From contig CP150556.1 of NCBI GenBank assembly GCA_049487715.1, positions 434,001 through 498,000 on the forward strand: a DNA stretch of 64,000 nt, written 5' to 3'. The notes under the pieces are model-generated. The model made no database searches. It was given only the letters and a program-made list of their open reading frames with translations, and was not told where the DNA came from. A program made the translations under genes and the position numbers. Every line of letters starts with the position of its first letter. Within the stretch, counting starts at the first letter, position 1. Of the stretch, positions 53,411-63,647 are shown piece by piece. The DNA comes from Pycnococcus provasolii (taxonomy: Eukaryota; Chlorophyta; Pseudoscourfieldiophyceae; Pseudoscourfieldiales).

Positions 53411-53766
53411 GTTTCAGCAGTTTTGTATGTCCTCGAGCAGTGAGACCGGTACAGTATTGATGTTTGTGCGTGTGAGCTCAAACATCAAGAGGTGGGGGGA
53501 AAGGGTCGGGCGCCATCATCATGGTCGGGATCCCGACAGGCTGGTCGTGGTCGACCTATACATGTCGGACAGGTGTGGTGTATGCGTGTCGTCACGTACT
53601 ACAGTACACCTGTGTCACCTCTATGTAGGAAGGATCAAGCACAGCCACGCCGAACAAACATTATTCCCTTTACCTGTGCCTTAACTGTGCCGGCATTATT
53701 CGTGTCCTCGCATTCGTGTACGTATTCACGCAGCACCATAAAAAGGTGTCTCCTCGCCTCGCTCCC
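53411..53766. other. Divergent spacer, no feature recognised
   Basis: Between the EGLN-like gene and the proline-rich gene. tacagtac motifs occur near 53606. No TTAGGG cluster is visible. Confidence 0.4.
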
Positions 53767-54858
53767 ATGGCGCGAGTAGGCACCACCCGCACGACGTCGA
53801 CAGGGAAGAGTAGGGATATCTTTGAGGCGGAGTGGCCGAAGCGGCCCAGCACCAACGCCACGCCCCCGCCGCCCGACGGGTTGCCCAACGCAAAGACCTT
53901 AACGGAAGAAGACGTCACCGGATCGCTCGACCATGACTTGGAGTTTCTCTCACCGGGACAGTTCTGGAGGAAAAACGCACTGCAAGGACCGGCAGGTAAC
54001 GCGTGGGAAGACCGACGCGCTGGGCCGCTGCTCGGAAAGGTGAAGAACTCGCCGCCGCGCATACCGTCACCGCCGCCGAGGAAAGTACAGATTAGCGCGA
54101 TAGACGAAATGCTCCAGAGCGCCGCAGGCATGCTCGCGTCCACGTCGGCGGCGCCACAGCGCGCAGATTCGCCGCCACAGCGCGCTGTGACGCCGCCGCC
54201 GCCGTCGAAACTACCCACGCACGCCAGAGGCGCGTCTGACTCTGCCGTGGCGTCGTCGGTGGCACCAACGAGGGTGAAGTCGTCGCCGCCGCGCCGACGA
54301 CCCCTGCCACCTCCGCCGGAGCCCAAGATCAGGACGACGACTCGCAAGGAACCATTCACCACGCCACGTAAGGAGCTTGAGGCGCCAGACGACGTGCGTC
54401 CACCTTCCGCGAGTCCCGCCATGCCGTCCTATCTTGGTCGAGAGGCGGCAGCACCGACGCACTCTCAGCAACTCGGGCACACATACGCGGAGGCAACGGA
54501 CGCGTACTTCAACGACGCGCCCATCTTCGTGCCTGCAAGTCAGCCGGGCGAGCGCTCGTTCGGAACGGCTCTTAACGGCCCGTCATTTCTGTTTCGCACG
54601 CCACAGAGCGAGGCTGCGTCTGCATTCGCTGGGCAAGCAGCCGATGCGCATTCGTTCTCGCACAGCGGCCTGACGACACCGCAGATGCCGATCCCGAGTC
54701 CTGCGCGGAGTTCACACGACAGCGCGGGTGCATCCCGTCGTCCTGTGTGGGAGCCTCGCGAGTCCACGGATGCCGCAGGCCGCGCACGTGCGTTAGAGCG
54801 TCTTCACAACGACAAGGCGCGTCGGCTCGGGAGTGCGACGGACGTGTTGACACGTTGA
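53767..54858 (+). CDS. Disordered Pro/Ser-rich protein, 363 aa
   Basis: I do not recognise the family. It is largely disordered with many PPP, SPP and TPP motifs (kinase or SH3-type sites) and a weak helical stretch RDIFEAEWPKRP near the N-terminus and LERLHNDKARRLG near the C-terminus. Several internal short repeats (ADSPPQRAVTPPPP) are seen. The ATG at 53767 is the first in frame. Coding status rests on open length and codon bias. Confidence 0.55.
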   Translation: MARVGTTRTTSTGKSRDIFEAEWPKRPSTNATPPPPDGLPNAKTLTEEDVTGSLDHDLEFLSPGQFWRKNALQGPAGNAWEDRRAGPLLGKVKNSPPRIPSPPPRKVQISAIDEMLQSAAGMLASTSAAPQRADSPPQRAVTPPPPSKLPTHARGASDSAVASSVAPTRVKSSPPRRRPLPPPPEPKIRTTTRKEPFTTPRKELEAPDDVRPPSASPAMPSYLGREAAAPTHSQQLGHTYAEATDAYFNDAPIFVPASQPGERSFGTALNGPSFLFRTPQSEAASAFAGQAADAHSFSHSGLTTPQMPIPSPARSSHDSAGASRRPVWEPRESTDAAGRARALERLHNDKARRLGSATDVLTR

Positions 54859-55648
54859 CACAAGGCCTATCCTATCTATACATGTAATTGAAAGTACCGT
54901 ACAAACAAACGAACGAACGTGTGAGAAAAAACAAACAGAAAAGAAAAATGCAAGTGCAAGTACTGTATCCAGGTCCTATTATCTATTCCCAAGTCGCGCT
55001 CAAGTGCAGGCCTGTTTCGACCCATAAACGAACGCGCGTTTGGAAGTCGTCAGCACCATACCTGTACCTGCAGGGTGCGCTAAAAACTCACACACTGTCA
55101 CTTACAGTATGTGTTGTTATTGCTATCACCTTCTTCCATAGACTACCTTGGTTATCCTGAGAGAGACAAATCCATCCTGGTTCGATACAGTACAGTAAGA
55201 AAAACGATAAAGTAGGTACATACGGCGCCATATGTATGTACCGTTTTGCTTACCGTGGTACAGCAGACTTACCAACAGTACTATGTTACCCGGTACGATA
55301 TCACAGCAACGTTACGGAACATGAAAACTACTTCTACATACCCCATGCATGACCCCGAACCAGTAACCCTAACCCAGTAACCCCGAAGAACCCGAAACCC
55401 TGTAACCCTAACCGAGTAACCCACAACCCTAACCGAGTAACCCACAACCCTAACCGAGTCCCTCCCAACCCTAACCGAGTCCCTCCCAACCCTAACCCTA
55501 ACACGCGTCCCCCCCCCCCTCCGCACCTGGGGCAGGTACCTGGGGCCTGCTTCGCGTTCGGCGGTTGCGATAAAATCCGCCTCATTCTCGCACGCGCACC
55601 CATTTCAAGTGTCGACAGGGTGTGTTAGGGTGCCGGCGTGTGTCAGGC
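54859..55648. other. Spacer upstream of the E(z)-like gene
   Basis: Contains an inverted repeat around 55215-55242 (arms ggtacata and tatgtacc), gtacagta-type motifs (54895-55190), the CCCTAA cluster at 55352-55502 and a poly-C tract at 55508-55520. No gene found. Confidence 0.5.
55352..55502. promoter_or_regulatory. CCCTAA cluster upstream of the E(z)-like gene
   Basis: About ten ccctaa units, several inside a higher-order tandem phrase ccctaaccgagtaacccacaa repeated with variation. It ends about 145 bp before the histone methyltransferase ATG. Confidence 0.55.
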
Positions 55649-58600
55649 ATGCCTAAAACTCACTCTAAGAATAAGAATAAGAAGCACCTTCGTCTTTCGG
55701 GTGTCTTATCCAAGGCTGCTTCAGGTGGGGATTTAACGGGTGCTTCTTTACCGGGTGCTTCTTTAGCGGGTGCTTCTGCTCATGCGGGTGGTGGTGGTGG
55801 TGCGCACGCTTCAGGAGGGAGTCATCATCGCCAAACCCCGGGAGGTTCTTTGCTCTTGAATCAAGGTGGAACCAAAGAGGGGGAACTCTCGCGTGATCGT
55901 GATGAACTCTCGCGTGATCTCGCCGCGCTCCCTGGCGTGCGTGCGCGACGCACATCGCTATCGCTTGGGGAACTTGACGCTGGCGTGGCGGCGGCGGCGG
56001 CGGCGGGAACAACACCCATGACGAGAGGGGGAGGGAGTGCAAGTGCGGGCAGCCAGGGCAGACAGGACCAGCTGCGCCTCGCCCTCAAAAGAACCGTGCG
56101 TGCATGGGTGAAGCTCATGCGGAGGTCGCACACGTCCGAATCGAGACTCACGAGCGCGTTCGAAGTCGCAGCGAACGCACAGAAGGCGCAAGAGGCGGCG
56201 GCGGAAAGACTCGCGACGCTGCGCGTGGCGGCCAGGCGCAAGTCGAGCGGAGGAAACCAAACGACGGGGAAAAGCACGCGAAGGGCACCGCCACCTGCAG
56301 ATCAAGGCGGCGGCTCAGCTGGAAAGGGGGCGGCGCCTGCCGAGAAGTGGCACTTTGGGCGCGTGAGCTTGCCTGAGACCGGAAATGCGAGAGGTCAGGT
56401 CGCGCACGTCACGGTGCGATCTCCTGAAAACCCAAAGGAACGCAAACGCGTCGCAGTGGCCGTAACGAAGCTGTCGAAAGTCGAAAACGTGCCGGAGTAC
56501 ACGACGTGGCGAACCATATCGCGCAACATGATGTGTCCCACGGACCAGAGGCGCACGGTGCTCTACACGAACCCTACGGATGGTGAGGTGATGATCGCAA
56601 GCGACAACGAAACGAGCAGCAGCTCGGGAAGCTCCGACAGCGAAGATGGCGACGACGACGACGAGGTTGCGAATCCGAAATCTGTGAGCCTCAGCAGAAT
56701 CCTTCCTCCTGGCGCAACTGTCATGAACGCCGTCGGGAATGTGGGTCGCATTGTCGTGCACGAAGGACACGCGAACCACACGAAGCTGTCTCACGCCGCA
56801 GCGGCGAGCGAGCTACTCCTTGCGCGCACATGGGACAGCGCGGATGACTACGTGCTCATCAATGCCGCGACCTCGTTCTTGCCGGAGGCGCCAAGCTCCT
56901 CCAAGAAGCGCCGCATCTCCAAGACGGAAGACGACTCGCCGAAGCCAAAGGACGGCTCGGTACTCGAGGCAACAGCTGCGGTGCGCGAGAAGATGCCTCT
57001 CGCCTCGAGCGGCAGCGCGCAGCTCGATCGAGGTATTTCCGAGCATCGCATGCTGATGCGTGAGATCATGCTGGCACTTGGGATTGTGCTTCCGCAAGAC
57101 GAGGGAGACGCGGCTTCTGTGACTGAGGCTGAGGTGGACGCAGGCTTCGACCGGTACGCATTTGCGCTTGCCGTGCGAGAGGAGGAACGCTCAGCGGCAA
57201 AGAAAGGTAAAAGTCCGTCGAAGAAGAGGTTGGGTTTACCTTCGGAGAATCCGAAGGAAATGCGTCGCAGCGGACGCACATCGTCTACCGCCACAGCTGA
57301 TATGTTGGCAGCCGATGACATCGGCGGCGACACATCCACTGCCGATGTCATCGGATCTGGAGTGTCAGAATCAGCTCAGTCCTCAACCGCGGTGCTGCGC
57401 TCGCTTTTCTGCAGTAGGTGCATGGCGTACAATTGCAAGGTGCATGGCGTGGGGCAGAAGATGCAGCATCTGAAGAATGTCGCCTTGGGCCAGGCGAAGC
57501 GCGGGAAAGCTCCTGTGGCGTTTGTTGCACCTCCGTCGTGCCCCACTTGTAGCACGGCGTGCTTCTACGGCACAAAAGCCACCGCTAAGCTTCTCGATCT
57601 TGATATGACGCAGATGTCGGCTATTCTGCGTGCTCGCACGTCGCTCTCGATGGGAGGCAGTGGATTCTGGTGGAGTAGACGTGTTGCTGCTCACGCGGCG
57701 CAAAACACGGTCTCAGCTCCCGAGGGCCAGGTGGCGTCCCCTTCTGCGATCTCGAATCCGAACTCAGCACGCGGCATTGCCATTTGCTCGGTTGCGCGCT
57801 TCGTCTCCTCGCTCCTTGGCTCGGAGAGGGCGCCCACATGCGCGACGATTGGCGCGTTTTTGAAAGCAGAAGCCGGCGGTTCGGCATCTCTTATCATGAA
57901 CAAGGCGAGAGCAGGATCTGGCTCACACCAGCTATCGCTCACGCCAGCACGCCGTCGGCGTGGCGAGGCTGATGGTGCCACCGCCGCACAGGGGGCGCGC
58001 ATGACTGCTCGTAAGGCGGCTAACCCCCTCGGTCTCCCCGCTTCGGATGCAGAGATGTCCGATGGCGATGGGGTCGAGGAGGCTCAGGCTGCCAACGTTC
58101 CCGCGCGGCGACGTGGCGCCCAATTTGGGGCTGGCAAGCAGCAGGCTGACGCGAAAGCGCGCCGTCGCGCAGTTGCGTGGATGCGCCAACAACAGATGAA
58201 TGCCGTCACCACGAAGAGCGTGCCGAGCGAGTACAGGCCTTGCACGTGCGAGTCGACGTGCAACCCAACTACATGCAAGTGCGCCGCGGCGGGTAATTTC
58301 TGCGACCAATGGTGCGGCTGCTCGCCAGCATGCGCTTTGCGCTTCGCGGGGTGCCGTTGTCGCAAGTCGGCGTGCGGCACGCGGCAGTGTCCATGCTACG
58401 CCGCTGGGCGGGAGTGCGATCCATCGATTTGCAGGTGCTGCCCATGGGAGTCTGTGGAGCCGATCAGATTCTCCCAGGAGCAAACGAAGGGCAAGGCAGG
58501 GCTTCCGTTCTGGCGACCAAAGGCTGGCGAGGCTGCAGCTGACGAAGGCGTTGACGGCGGCGTCTCAAACGGGGGCATCGTAAGGTCGCTTCGCGGCTAC

Positions 58601-59230
58601 CCAGTGGATGTGCGCAAGGAGATTGCGGAGATGCTGTTCGAGGTCGTACCCGCGGACGTTTCGGAGGTGGTGGAGGCGGCGGCGGTTCCAACACATCAAA
58701 CGACGGATGTTGAGAACAAGTGCCTGAACATGAATCTGCTCCTGCACCGCCGCCGCCGCGTGCGGCTCGGCCTGTCTGACATTGCCGGATGGGGTGCATT
58801 CCTCGTCGACGGCGCGTTGAAGGGAGACTACATCGGCGAGTACACGGGCGAGCTTGTGCCACACCGCGAGGCTGATCGTCGTGGCAAGAAGTACGACCGC
58901 GAGGGTCTGAGCTTTTTGTTCGACCTGAATGATCGGTGGGTGCTCGATGCGCGCCTGAAGGGCAACAAGCTGAAGTTTGCGAACCACAGCGTGAATGCCA
59001 ACTGCCGGGCGCGCGTGATGCTAGTTCGCGGCGACCATCGCGTTGGCATCTATGCGAGCGAGGACATGCCCCCTCACACGGAGCTTTTCTACGACTACCG
59101 GTACGACGCGGACAACGCGCCTCACTGGGCTGGTGGCACCGGCCTAGCTGGCGCCGGTCGTCCTCGCGCCGCCGGGGACGCGAGCGGAACGCAGTCCCTT
59201 CCGCCGCCTCCGCCAATTGCGCAGGGTTGA
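55649..59230 (+). CDS. EZH: E(z)-type histone H3K27 methyltransferase (PRC2 catalytic subunit), 1193 aa
   Basis: Catalytic subunit of Polycomb repressive complex 2. A family-specific FCSRCMAYNCKVHG (about residue 586) matches the EZH FCRRCFKYDCFLH region. A CXC pre-SET domain (about 862-930) shows clustered Cys pairs (PCTCESTC, CKCA, CGCS, CRCRKSACG, CPCYAAGRECD). The SET domain (about 1030-1155) has the SDIAGWGAF start, GEYTGEL, the catalytic NHS-N-x-NC core (KFANHSVNANC), and the FYDYRY end. The N-terminal 400 residues are disordered with low conservation. No intron is needed. Length is within the range of plant and algal E(z) proteins. Confidence 0.95.
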   Translation: MPKTHSKNKNKKHLRLSGVLSKAASGGDLTGASLPGASLAGASAHAGGGGGAHASGGSHHRQTPGGSLLLNQGGTKEGELSRDRDELSRDLAALPGVRARRTSLSLGELDAGVAAAAAAGTTPMTRGGGSASAGSQGRQDQLRLALKRTVRAWVKLMRRSHTSESRLTSAFEVAANAQKAQEAAAERLATLRVAARRKSSGGNQTTGKSTRRAPPPADQGGGSAGKGAAPAEKWHFGRVSLPETGNARGQVAHVTVRSPENPKERKRVAVAVTKLSKVENVPEYTTWRTISRNMMCPTDQRRTVLYTNPTDGEVMIASDNETSSSSGSSDSEDGDDDDEVANPKSVSLSRILPPGATVMNAVGNVGRIVVHEGHANHTKLSHAAAASELLLARTWDSADDYVLINAATSFLPEAPSSSKKRRISKTEDDSPKPKDGSVLEATAAVREKMPLASSGSAQLDRGISEHRMLMREIMLALGIVLPQDEGDAASVTEAEVDAGFDRYAFALAVREEERSAAKKGKSPSKKRLGLPSENPKEMRRSGRTSSTATADMLAADDIGGDTSTADVIGSGVSESAQSSTAVLRSLFCSRCMAYNCKVHGVGQKMQHLKNVALGQAKRGKAPVAFVAPPSCPTCSTACFYGTKATAKLLDLDMTQMSAILRARTSLSMGGSGFWWSRRVAAHAAQNTVSAPEGQVASPSAISNPNSARGIAICSVARFVSSLLGSERAPTCATIGAFLKAEAGGSASLIMNKARAGSGSHQLSLTPARRRRGEADGATAAQGARMTARKAANPLGLPASDAEMSDGDGVEEAQAANVPARRRGAQFGAGKQQADAKARRRAVAWMRQQQMNAVTTKSVPSEYRPCTCESTCNPTTCKCAAAGNFCDQWCGCSPACALRFAGCRCRKSACGTRQCPCYAAGRECDPSICRCCPWESVEPIRFSQEQTKGKAGLPFWRPKAGEAAADEGVDGGVSNGGIVRSLRGYPVDVRKEIAEMLFEVVPADVSEVVEAAAVPTHQTTDVENKCLNMNLLLHRRRRVRLGLSDIAGWGAFLVDGALKGDYIGEYTGELVPHREADRRGKKYDREGLSFLFDLNDRWVLDARLKGNKLKFANHSVNANCRARVMLVRGDHRVGIYASEDMPPHTELFYDYRYDADNAPHWAGGTGLAGAGRPRAAGDASGTQSLPPPPPIAQG

Positions 59231-59422
59231 TAGACTATCAGTCCTTTTTCCGTTTCTTTGACCACCCCTCGTATTGTTGTTGCTAGCTAGTACTATGTTT
59301 TGAAGAATAAGATTGCTCCGTCTTTGAGTAATGGAACGTACTTTACTACTTTGTTCAATTAACGTTTGTCATTCCCAAGGCACCATTCATTCACGTTATC
59401 CCACCACTCACTCGTCATTTAC

Positions 59423-59626
59423 ATGATGCGTGGTGGACCCATGTTCGGCGACGAATTTGACGATGACGACGACGACGACGAATTTGACGATAGTGAGTAC
59501 AGCAGTGGTTGGGAGACGGACGACGGTGAAGACGACTCGGAGGACGACGACGACGACGACGACGGCTCGCGCATTGTCGACATCACCAATCAAGAAAACG
59601 ATCAAGAAGAAGAAACTGCCAACTGA
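59423..59626 (+). CDS. Possible small acidic protein, 67 aa
   Basis: A short frame with Asp runs from (gac)n tracts, and a C-terminal SRIVDITNQEND. No homologue is recognised. It ends exactly where the minus-strand gene's 3' end begins, and the acid runs could be simple repeat translation; the coding claim is weak. Confidence 0.3.
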   Translation: MMRGGPMFGDEFDDDDDDDEFDDSEYSSGWETDDGEDDSEDDDDDDDGSRIVDITNQENDQEEETAN

Positions 59627-60796
59627 TTATCGTTGTAACGAAAAAGCTGTGACAGACTTTGCGACGTAGGTGATGAGCGCGAGCCGCTCGCCGGGAAGCA
59701 GCGTGGCGCCGAAGTCTTGCGTGCTGTCCAATGCGGAGGTGAGCGCGGGTGTATGTGCAGCGCCCGCCCGCAACACGCCAAGCGTGAGGCCCGCCCGCAG
59801 CAGCGCCGCCGCGAGGTGCTCCCTTCGGGCGGGGGACGTGTGCGCCAACGCCTCCGCCAGTGCGCCCTCAAGTTCCTGCGCCTCCTTCGACGCGGGCTCC
59901 TCGGGCGTGTGGTCGCCCTCGTCCTCATCCGTGAAGGGGGCCGCGGCCGCACCGTGCAGCGCGACAGCCTCGCGCACCCGCGCCATCCCCGAGCGCTTCG
60001 CGTCCGCCAGCAGCGTTGCTCGAATGCCTACAGGCCACCACACCTTCGACCATGTGAGGCCCGCCGAGGGGAAGGCGACGTTTAGCACCTCCATGAAGTA
60101 CACCGCGAACACCGCGCAGGGCAGCAGAACGACCGGCACGCTCGCGCGGAACGCGGCGGTGGACGAGCGCAGCGCCAGCGCGACCACCAACATGTACATG
60201 AGCAGCCAGAGCAGCACCCCCATGACGAAGGCGATGATACTCAACAAGCGCGACATGCGAATCACGGCGCGGTAGAGCCCGCTCGGCGTCGGCTCCACCG
60301 CCACCTGCATCAGGAGGTACGTGGTGAAGAGCGTGAGGCACGCGGAGAACGCCGTCGCGAGGGCGACCGCGATGTTCTGCACGTCCCACAGGTCCGCCTT
60401 CCACGGCTGCTCCTGCCCCTCCGGCGTCGCCCGGAACTCCTCCACGTCCACGGGGTTGAGCGCGGGGCTCACGAGTCCACTGAACAGGAGCGCCGAGACA
60501 ACGTTGATCCCGCCCAGCACGGTGAGCGTGCGGTCGCGCAGTTCGTCCCGCGGGCACGCCATCAGCGCCGCCACCTCCGCGCTGCCGCCGCCGCCGAACG
60601 GCGTGCGCGGCTTGGCGTCCCACACGCCCCGGAGGCTGGTGCTCAGCACGGCCCGATCGGTATCGCTCCACCTGTGGTCGTGCTCCACACCCTCCATCCC
60701 GCTGCCCTCCAGCTCTGCCTCGCCTGGCGCCAACCACGCATTCCCAGCCCGCTTCAACGCCACGGACGCCCGCGTTATGCGCCGTAGCTGCTCCAT
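59627..60796 (-). CDS. Four-TM membrane protein of unknown function, 389 aa
   Basis: The N-terminal 90 residues are soluble. Hydrophobic spans are seen near residues 95-115 (LGGINVVSALLFSGLV), 145-170 (IAVALATAFSACLTLFTTYLL), 190-215 (LLSIIAFVMGVLLWLLMYML) and 225-245 (VPVVLLPCAVFAVYF). The C-terminal 130 residues are hydrophilic and acidic. No family recognised. Its 3' end is next to the acidic ORF at 59423. The start is the ATG at 60796. Confidence 0.65.
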   Translation of the reverse strand: MEQLRRITRASVALKRAGNAWLAPGEAELEGSGMEGVEHDHRWSDTDRAVLSTSLRGVWDAKPRTPFGGGGSAEVAALMACPRDELRDRTLTVLGGINVVSALLFSGLVSPALNPVDVEEFRATPEGQEQPWKADLWDVQNIAVALATAFSACLTLFTTYLLMQVAVEPTPSGLYRAVIRMSRLLSIIAFVMGVLLWLLMYMLVVALALRSSTAAFRASVPVVLLPCAVFAVYFMEVLNVAFPSAGLTWSKVWWPVGIRATLLADAKRSGMARVREAVALHGAAAAPFTDEDEGDHTPEEPASKEAQELEGALAEALAHTSPARREHLAAALLRAGLTLGVLRAGAAHTPALTSALDSTQDFGATLLPGERLALITYVAKSVTAFSLQR

Positions 60797-61337
60797 CAAT
60801 CACGTCGTGATTGTGGCCTCAACAAGCCGGCTGACTCACCCGGTAAAGTTTAAAATTAAAATTAGCTAAACTGGAACACATGGGACAACGAGGAGCGTAC
60901 AAGACGATGTGAAAACGACTGGTCGACCACTTGAGTAGTTGAGTGACTGGTCAGTGACCTGGCAGTTTGCGCGACTTGCATGCGCGACGTAAAATGTAAA
61001 ATGTAAAATGTAAAATGTTTCTGGCAGTTGCTCATCAGGCTGGTGAAACGAGAATTATTACTGTAATTGCCTTTTCTTACCAGCACTTGCCACTGCGCTG
61101 CTGCGCTGCGCTGCGCTGCGTGTCAGTCGGCGCGTCAGTTCGTTCGCGACACCAGAGTAAACTTGACCAGACCGACCACCTGGCAGCGAGGTGGTCAGGT
61201 GGAAGTTGTTGCGGCCTGGTTGTCCGTTGTGGTGGTTGCGGCCTGTTGCCACGGTCTAATAAGCGTGAGCTCAACCTCTCGACCTCACGCACGCACGTGC
61301 GCTTCATCATTACCCCTCCTGTGTCATTCCCTTCGTC
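60797..61337. other. Divergent spacer with short tandem repeats
   Basis: Contains a gtaaaat tandem (60989-61018), a (gctgc)n run at 61096-61122 and a weak inverted repeat of ccacctgg around 61170-61205. No gene is supported. Confidence 0.45.
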
Positions 61338-62519
61338 ATGCGTCCGTGGAAGGTAACGGCCATCGCGTCCTTCTCCGTGCTCGCATTCGTGCTCTCCATC
61401 GTCGCCGTCGTGTCCATCGCCAGGCACACGGCGCACAGCTCATATGTGCTTTCTAAGGTGACTTCAGCAGAAATGGCGAAGTTCCCCTCGCTGCTCGTCT
61501 GCCCCACGTACGTGCCGGAGAAGTTCATACCGCCGTCCGACACGGGCGTCAAGCCGTCGTTCTCGGTATCGGTGGTAACGTCCACGCCAGCCTTCGTGAA
61601 CAACATCGATGAGGGGGGTGACGGGTATCCCGTGTGTGGGAAGACGGTGACGTTTATTGACCCAAAGCACAACGAGTGCAGCAGCGAGCTGCCCAGAGAG
61701 GACCGGGACTGCAGGATGTACGAGTGCATCAACATCGACGGCAGCATGATGAAGGTGCTCACGCCAGAGCAGGTGGGAAGTCGCGAAGACGCCACGTGCG
61801 AGTTCGACGCGTCTATTATGCAGAAGCTGCCGTTCGCGTACACGCTCAACGACGGAGTTCGCAGCATGCACGCCTACGACCTTAAGGATGCCTGGACGGC
61901 GAACCGTACGTCCGCGACGCTCCAACTCGAGACGTCCCTCGAGCTGGACGTGTTTACGCCAAACACGACGTCGTTTCTGCTCGACTTCCCTGTGCAGGTG
62001 ATGCTGTACGGAGACAAGACGGAGGCGTTGATTCCGAATTCGTTTGCGGAGTTTGAGGAGACGTTCAGCCTCACGAGCTCAGGCGCGAGCCTGCTAAGCT
62101 TCTACACGAAGAGCGTGATGTGGGTTTTGCTCGAGCGTGGCGTCAAGCAGCGCGACGCGAGCAAGACGAAGAACTTGCTCAGGAAGAAAAGCGTGTGCGA
62201 CGTGGAAACTTGGGAGTCCAGCCGCGTGAAGGACTACACGCGTGGCATGGCAGCTTCTGGCGCGGCGGACGACGCGCTCATGATGATTTTTTCGTTCGGC
62301 ACGTTGGACACGAAGCACACGTGCTACGAGTCAACTTTCGACGCGACGGACGGCATAGGTTTGTTTGGCGGTTTCTTGGCGATTTTCGGGTGCTGCCTCG
62401 TGCTCGGCATATGGGTCTTCAAGCTGTACAAGCGCGTTTGTGACGGCGCGTTGGGATCTGGCATGGATATGCAGAGCGCGCTTCTGGGCTACGACGACGA
62501 CGAGCCTCTCTTCCAGTAG
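61338..62519 (+). CDS. Two-TM channel-like protein with DEG/ENaC architecture, 393 aa
   Basis: TM1 (residues 7-29) is followed by SAEMAKFPSLLVCP, close to the FPAVTIC motif of the DEG/ENaC (ASC) sodium channels just outside TM1. A 300-residue ectodomain holds some nine Cys residues and several N-glycosylation sequons. TM2 (about 343-368) starts IGLFGGFLAIFGC, which has the small-residue G-x-x-G pore-type pattern, and the C-terminus is cytosolic and acidic. These channels are mainly animal, so a protist member would be of interest; homology is inferred from layout and two motifs. An alternative is an unrelated two-pass surface glycoprotein. Confidence 0.6.
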   Translation: MRPWKVTAIASFSVLAFVLSIVAVVSIARHTAHSSYVLSKVTSAEMAKFPSLLVCPTYVPEKFIPPSDTGVKPSFSVSVVTSTPAFVNNIDEGGDGYPVCGKTVTFIDPKHNECSSELPREDRDCRMYECINIDGSMMKVLTPEQVGSREDATCEFDASIMQKLPFAYTLNDGVRSMHAYDLKDAWTANRTSATLQLETSLELDVFTPNTTSFLLDFPVQVMLYGDKTEALIPNSFAEFEETFSLTSSGASLLSFYTKSVMWVLLERGVKQRDASKTKNLLRKKSVCDVETWESSRVKDYTRGMAASGAADDALMMIFSFGTLDTKHTCYESTFDATDGIGLFGGFLAIFGCCLVLGIWVFKLYKRVCDGALGSGMDMQSALLGYDDDEPLFQ

Positions 62520-62553
62520 TTCTAGCTATCGTAGTAATAACATCTTTACATCT

Positions 62554-63647
62554 TTACAACTCCACTTGAGCAGCGAACGGGCCAAGGACGCCGCCGGGAG
62601 GCGCCTGGCCGTCGGCGTTGCCTCCCCAGCACGTGATGCCGCCGTCACGTCGCAGCGCGAGCGAATGACGCCAACCCGCGGCAATCGCGACAAAGTCGCC
62701 GTCGACGCCGTCGGGAGGCGCCTCGCCATGGTGGTTGGAGCCCCAGCACGCGATGCCACCGTCGCGTCGAAGCGCGATTGAATGACGCCAACCCGCGGCA
62801 ATCGCGACAAAGTTGCCGTCCACGCCGGCGGGAGGTGCCTGGTCGTTGTTGTTCCAACCCCAGCACGCGATGCTGCCGTCGCGTCGAAGCGCGAGCGAGT
62901 GCCAACCACCAGCAGCGATCGCGACGAAGTCGCCGTCGACGCCACCGGGAGGTGCCTGGCCGTACACGTTGCGTCCCCAGCACGCAATTGTGCCGTCGCG
63001 TCGAAGCGCGAGCGAGTGAATACTACCTGCGGCAATCGCGACGAAGCCGCCGGCGGGAGGCGCTTGGTTGGTGCCGTTGGTGCCGTTCCAACCCCAGTAC
63101 GCGATGGTGCCGTCATGTCGCAGTGCCAAAGAGTGACGTTCACCCGCAACGATTGCGACGAAGTCGCCGTCCACGCCGGCGGGAGGCGCTTGGCCACGGT
63201 GGTTGCGTCCCCAGCACGCGACGCTGCCGTCGCGTCGTAGCGCCAGCGAGTGCCAGTCACCCGCAACGACCGCGACGAAGTCGCCGTCCACGCCGGCGGG
63301 AGGCGCTTGGCCCCAGCCGTTGTATCCCCAGCACGCGAGGTCCCTTCAGCGGTAGGGCCATCGTGTATCGTGTACACTTGTCGGTCACGACGAGTATGCC
63401 AGTGATGTTTGCGATGGCGGCAGGCCTTCGGCTGTGCCAGCGCAGCGAGGTACCTGCGAGCGGAAGCTTGTTCAGCGTCGGCGCGCTTTGTTTCTCCATC
63501 AATTGCCTTAAGTGCAGCTACGGCTTGTATACGTTCCTCCAAATTGGGGCTCGATTGAGCGAGCATCTCGAGGCCGCGTCGCAGCTCCGCTGCGACGCTT
63601 GCGGTCGAATCAACGGTCGCCTGTGGCGACGCAGGACCCGGTTCCAT
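62554..63647 (-). CDS. RCC1-like repeat protein with one intron, 327 aa
   Basis: Exon 1 (63647-63454) encodes MEPGPASPQATVDS and a helical region (EERIQAVAALKAIDG). The intron is 63453-63344, 110 nt, phase 2, donor AG-GTACCT and acceptor CTGAAG; splicing joins ASAR to RDLACWGYNGWG exactly in the repeat frame, skipping an in-frame TGA. Exon 2 (63343-62554) carries about seven RCC1-type blades (HSLALRRDG-IACWG, GDFVAIAAG). It is a paralogue of the 4399-5424 gene, with a different N-terminus. A BLIP-II/RCC1 propeller is expected; binding partner unknown. Confidence 0.85.
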
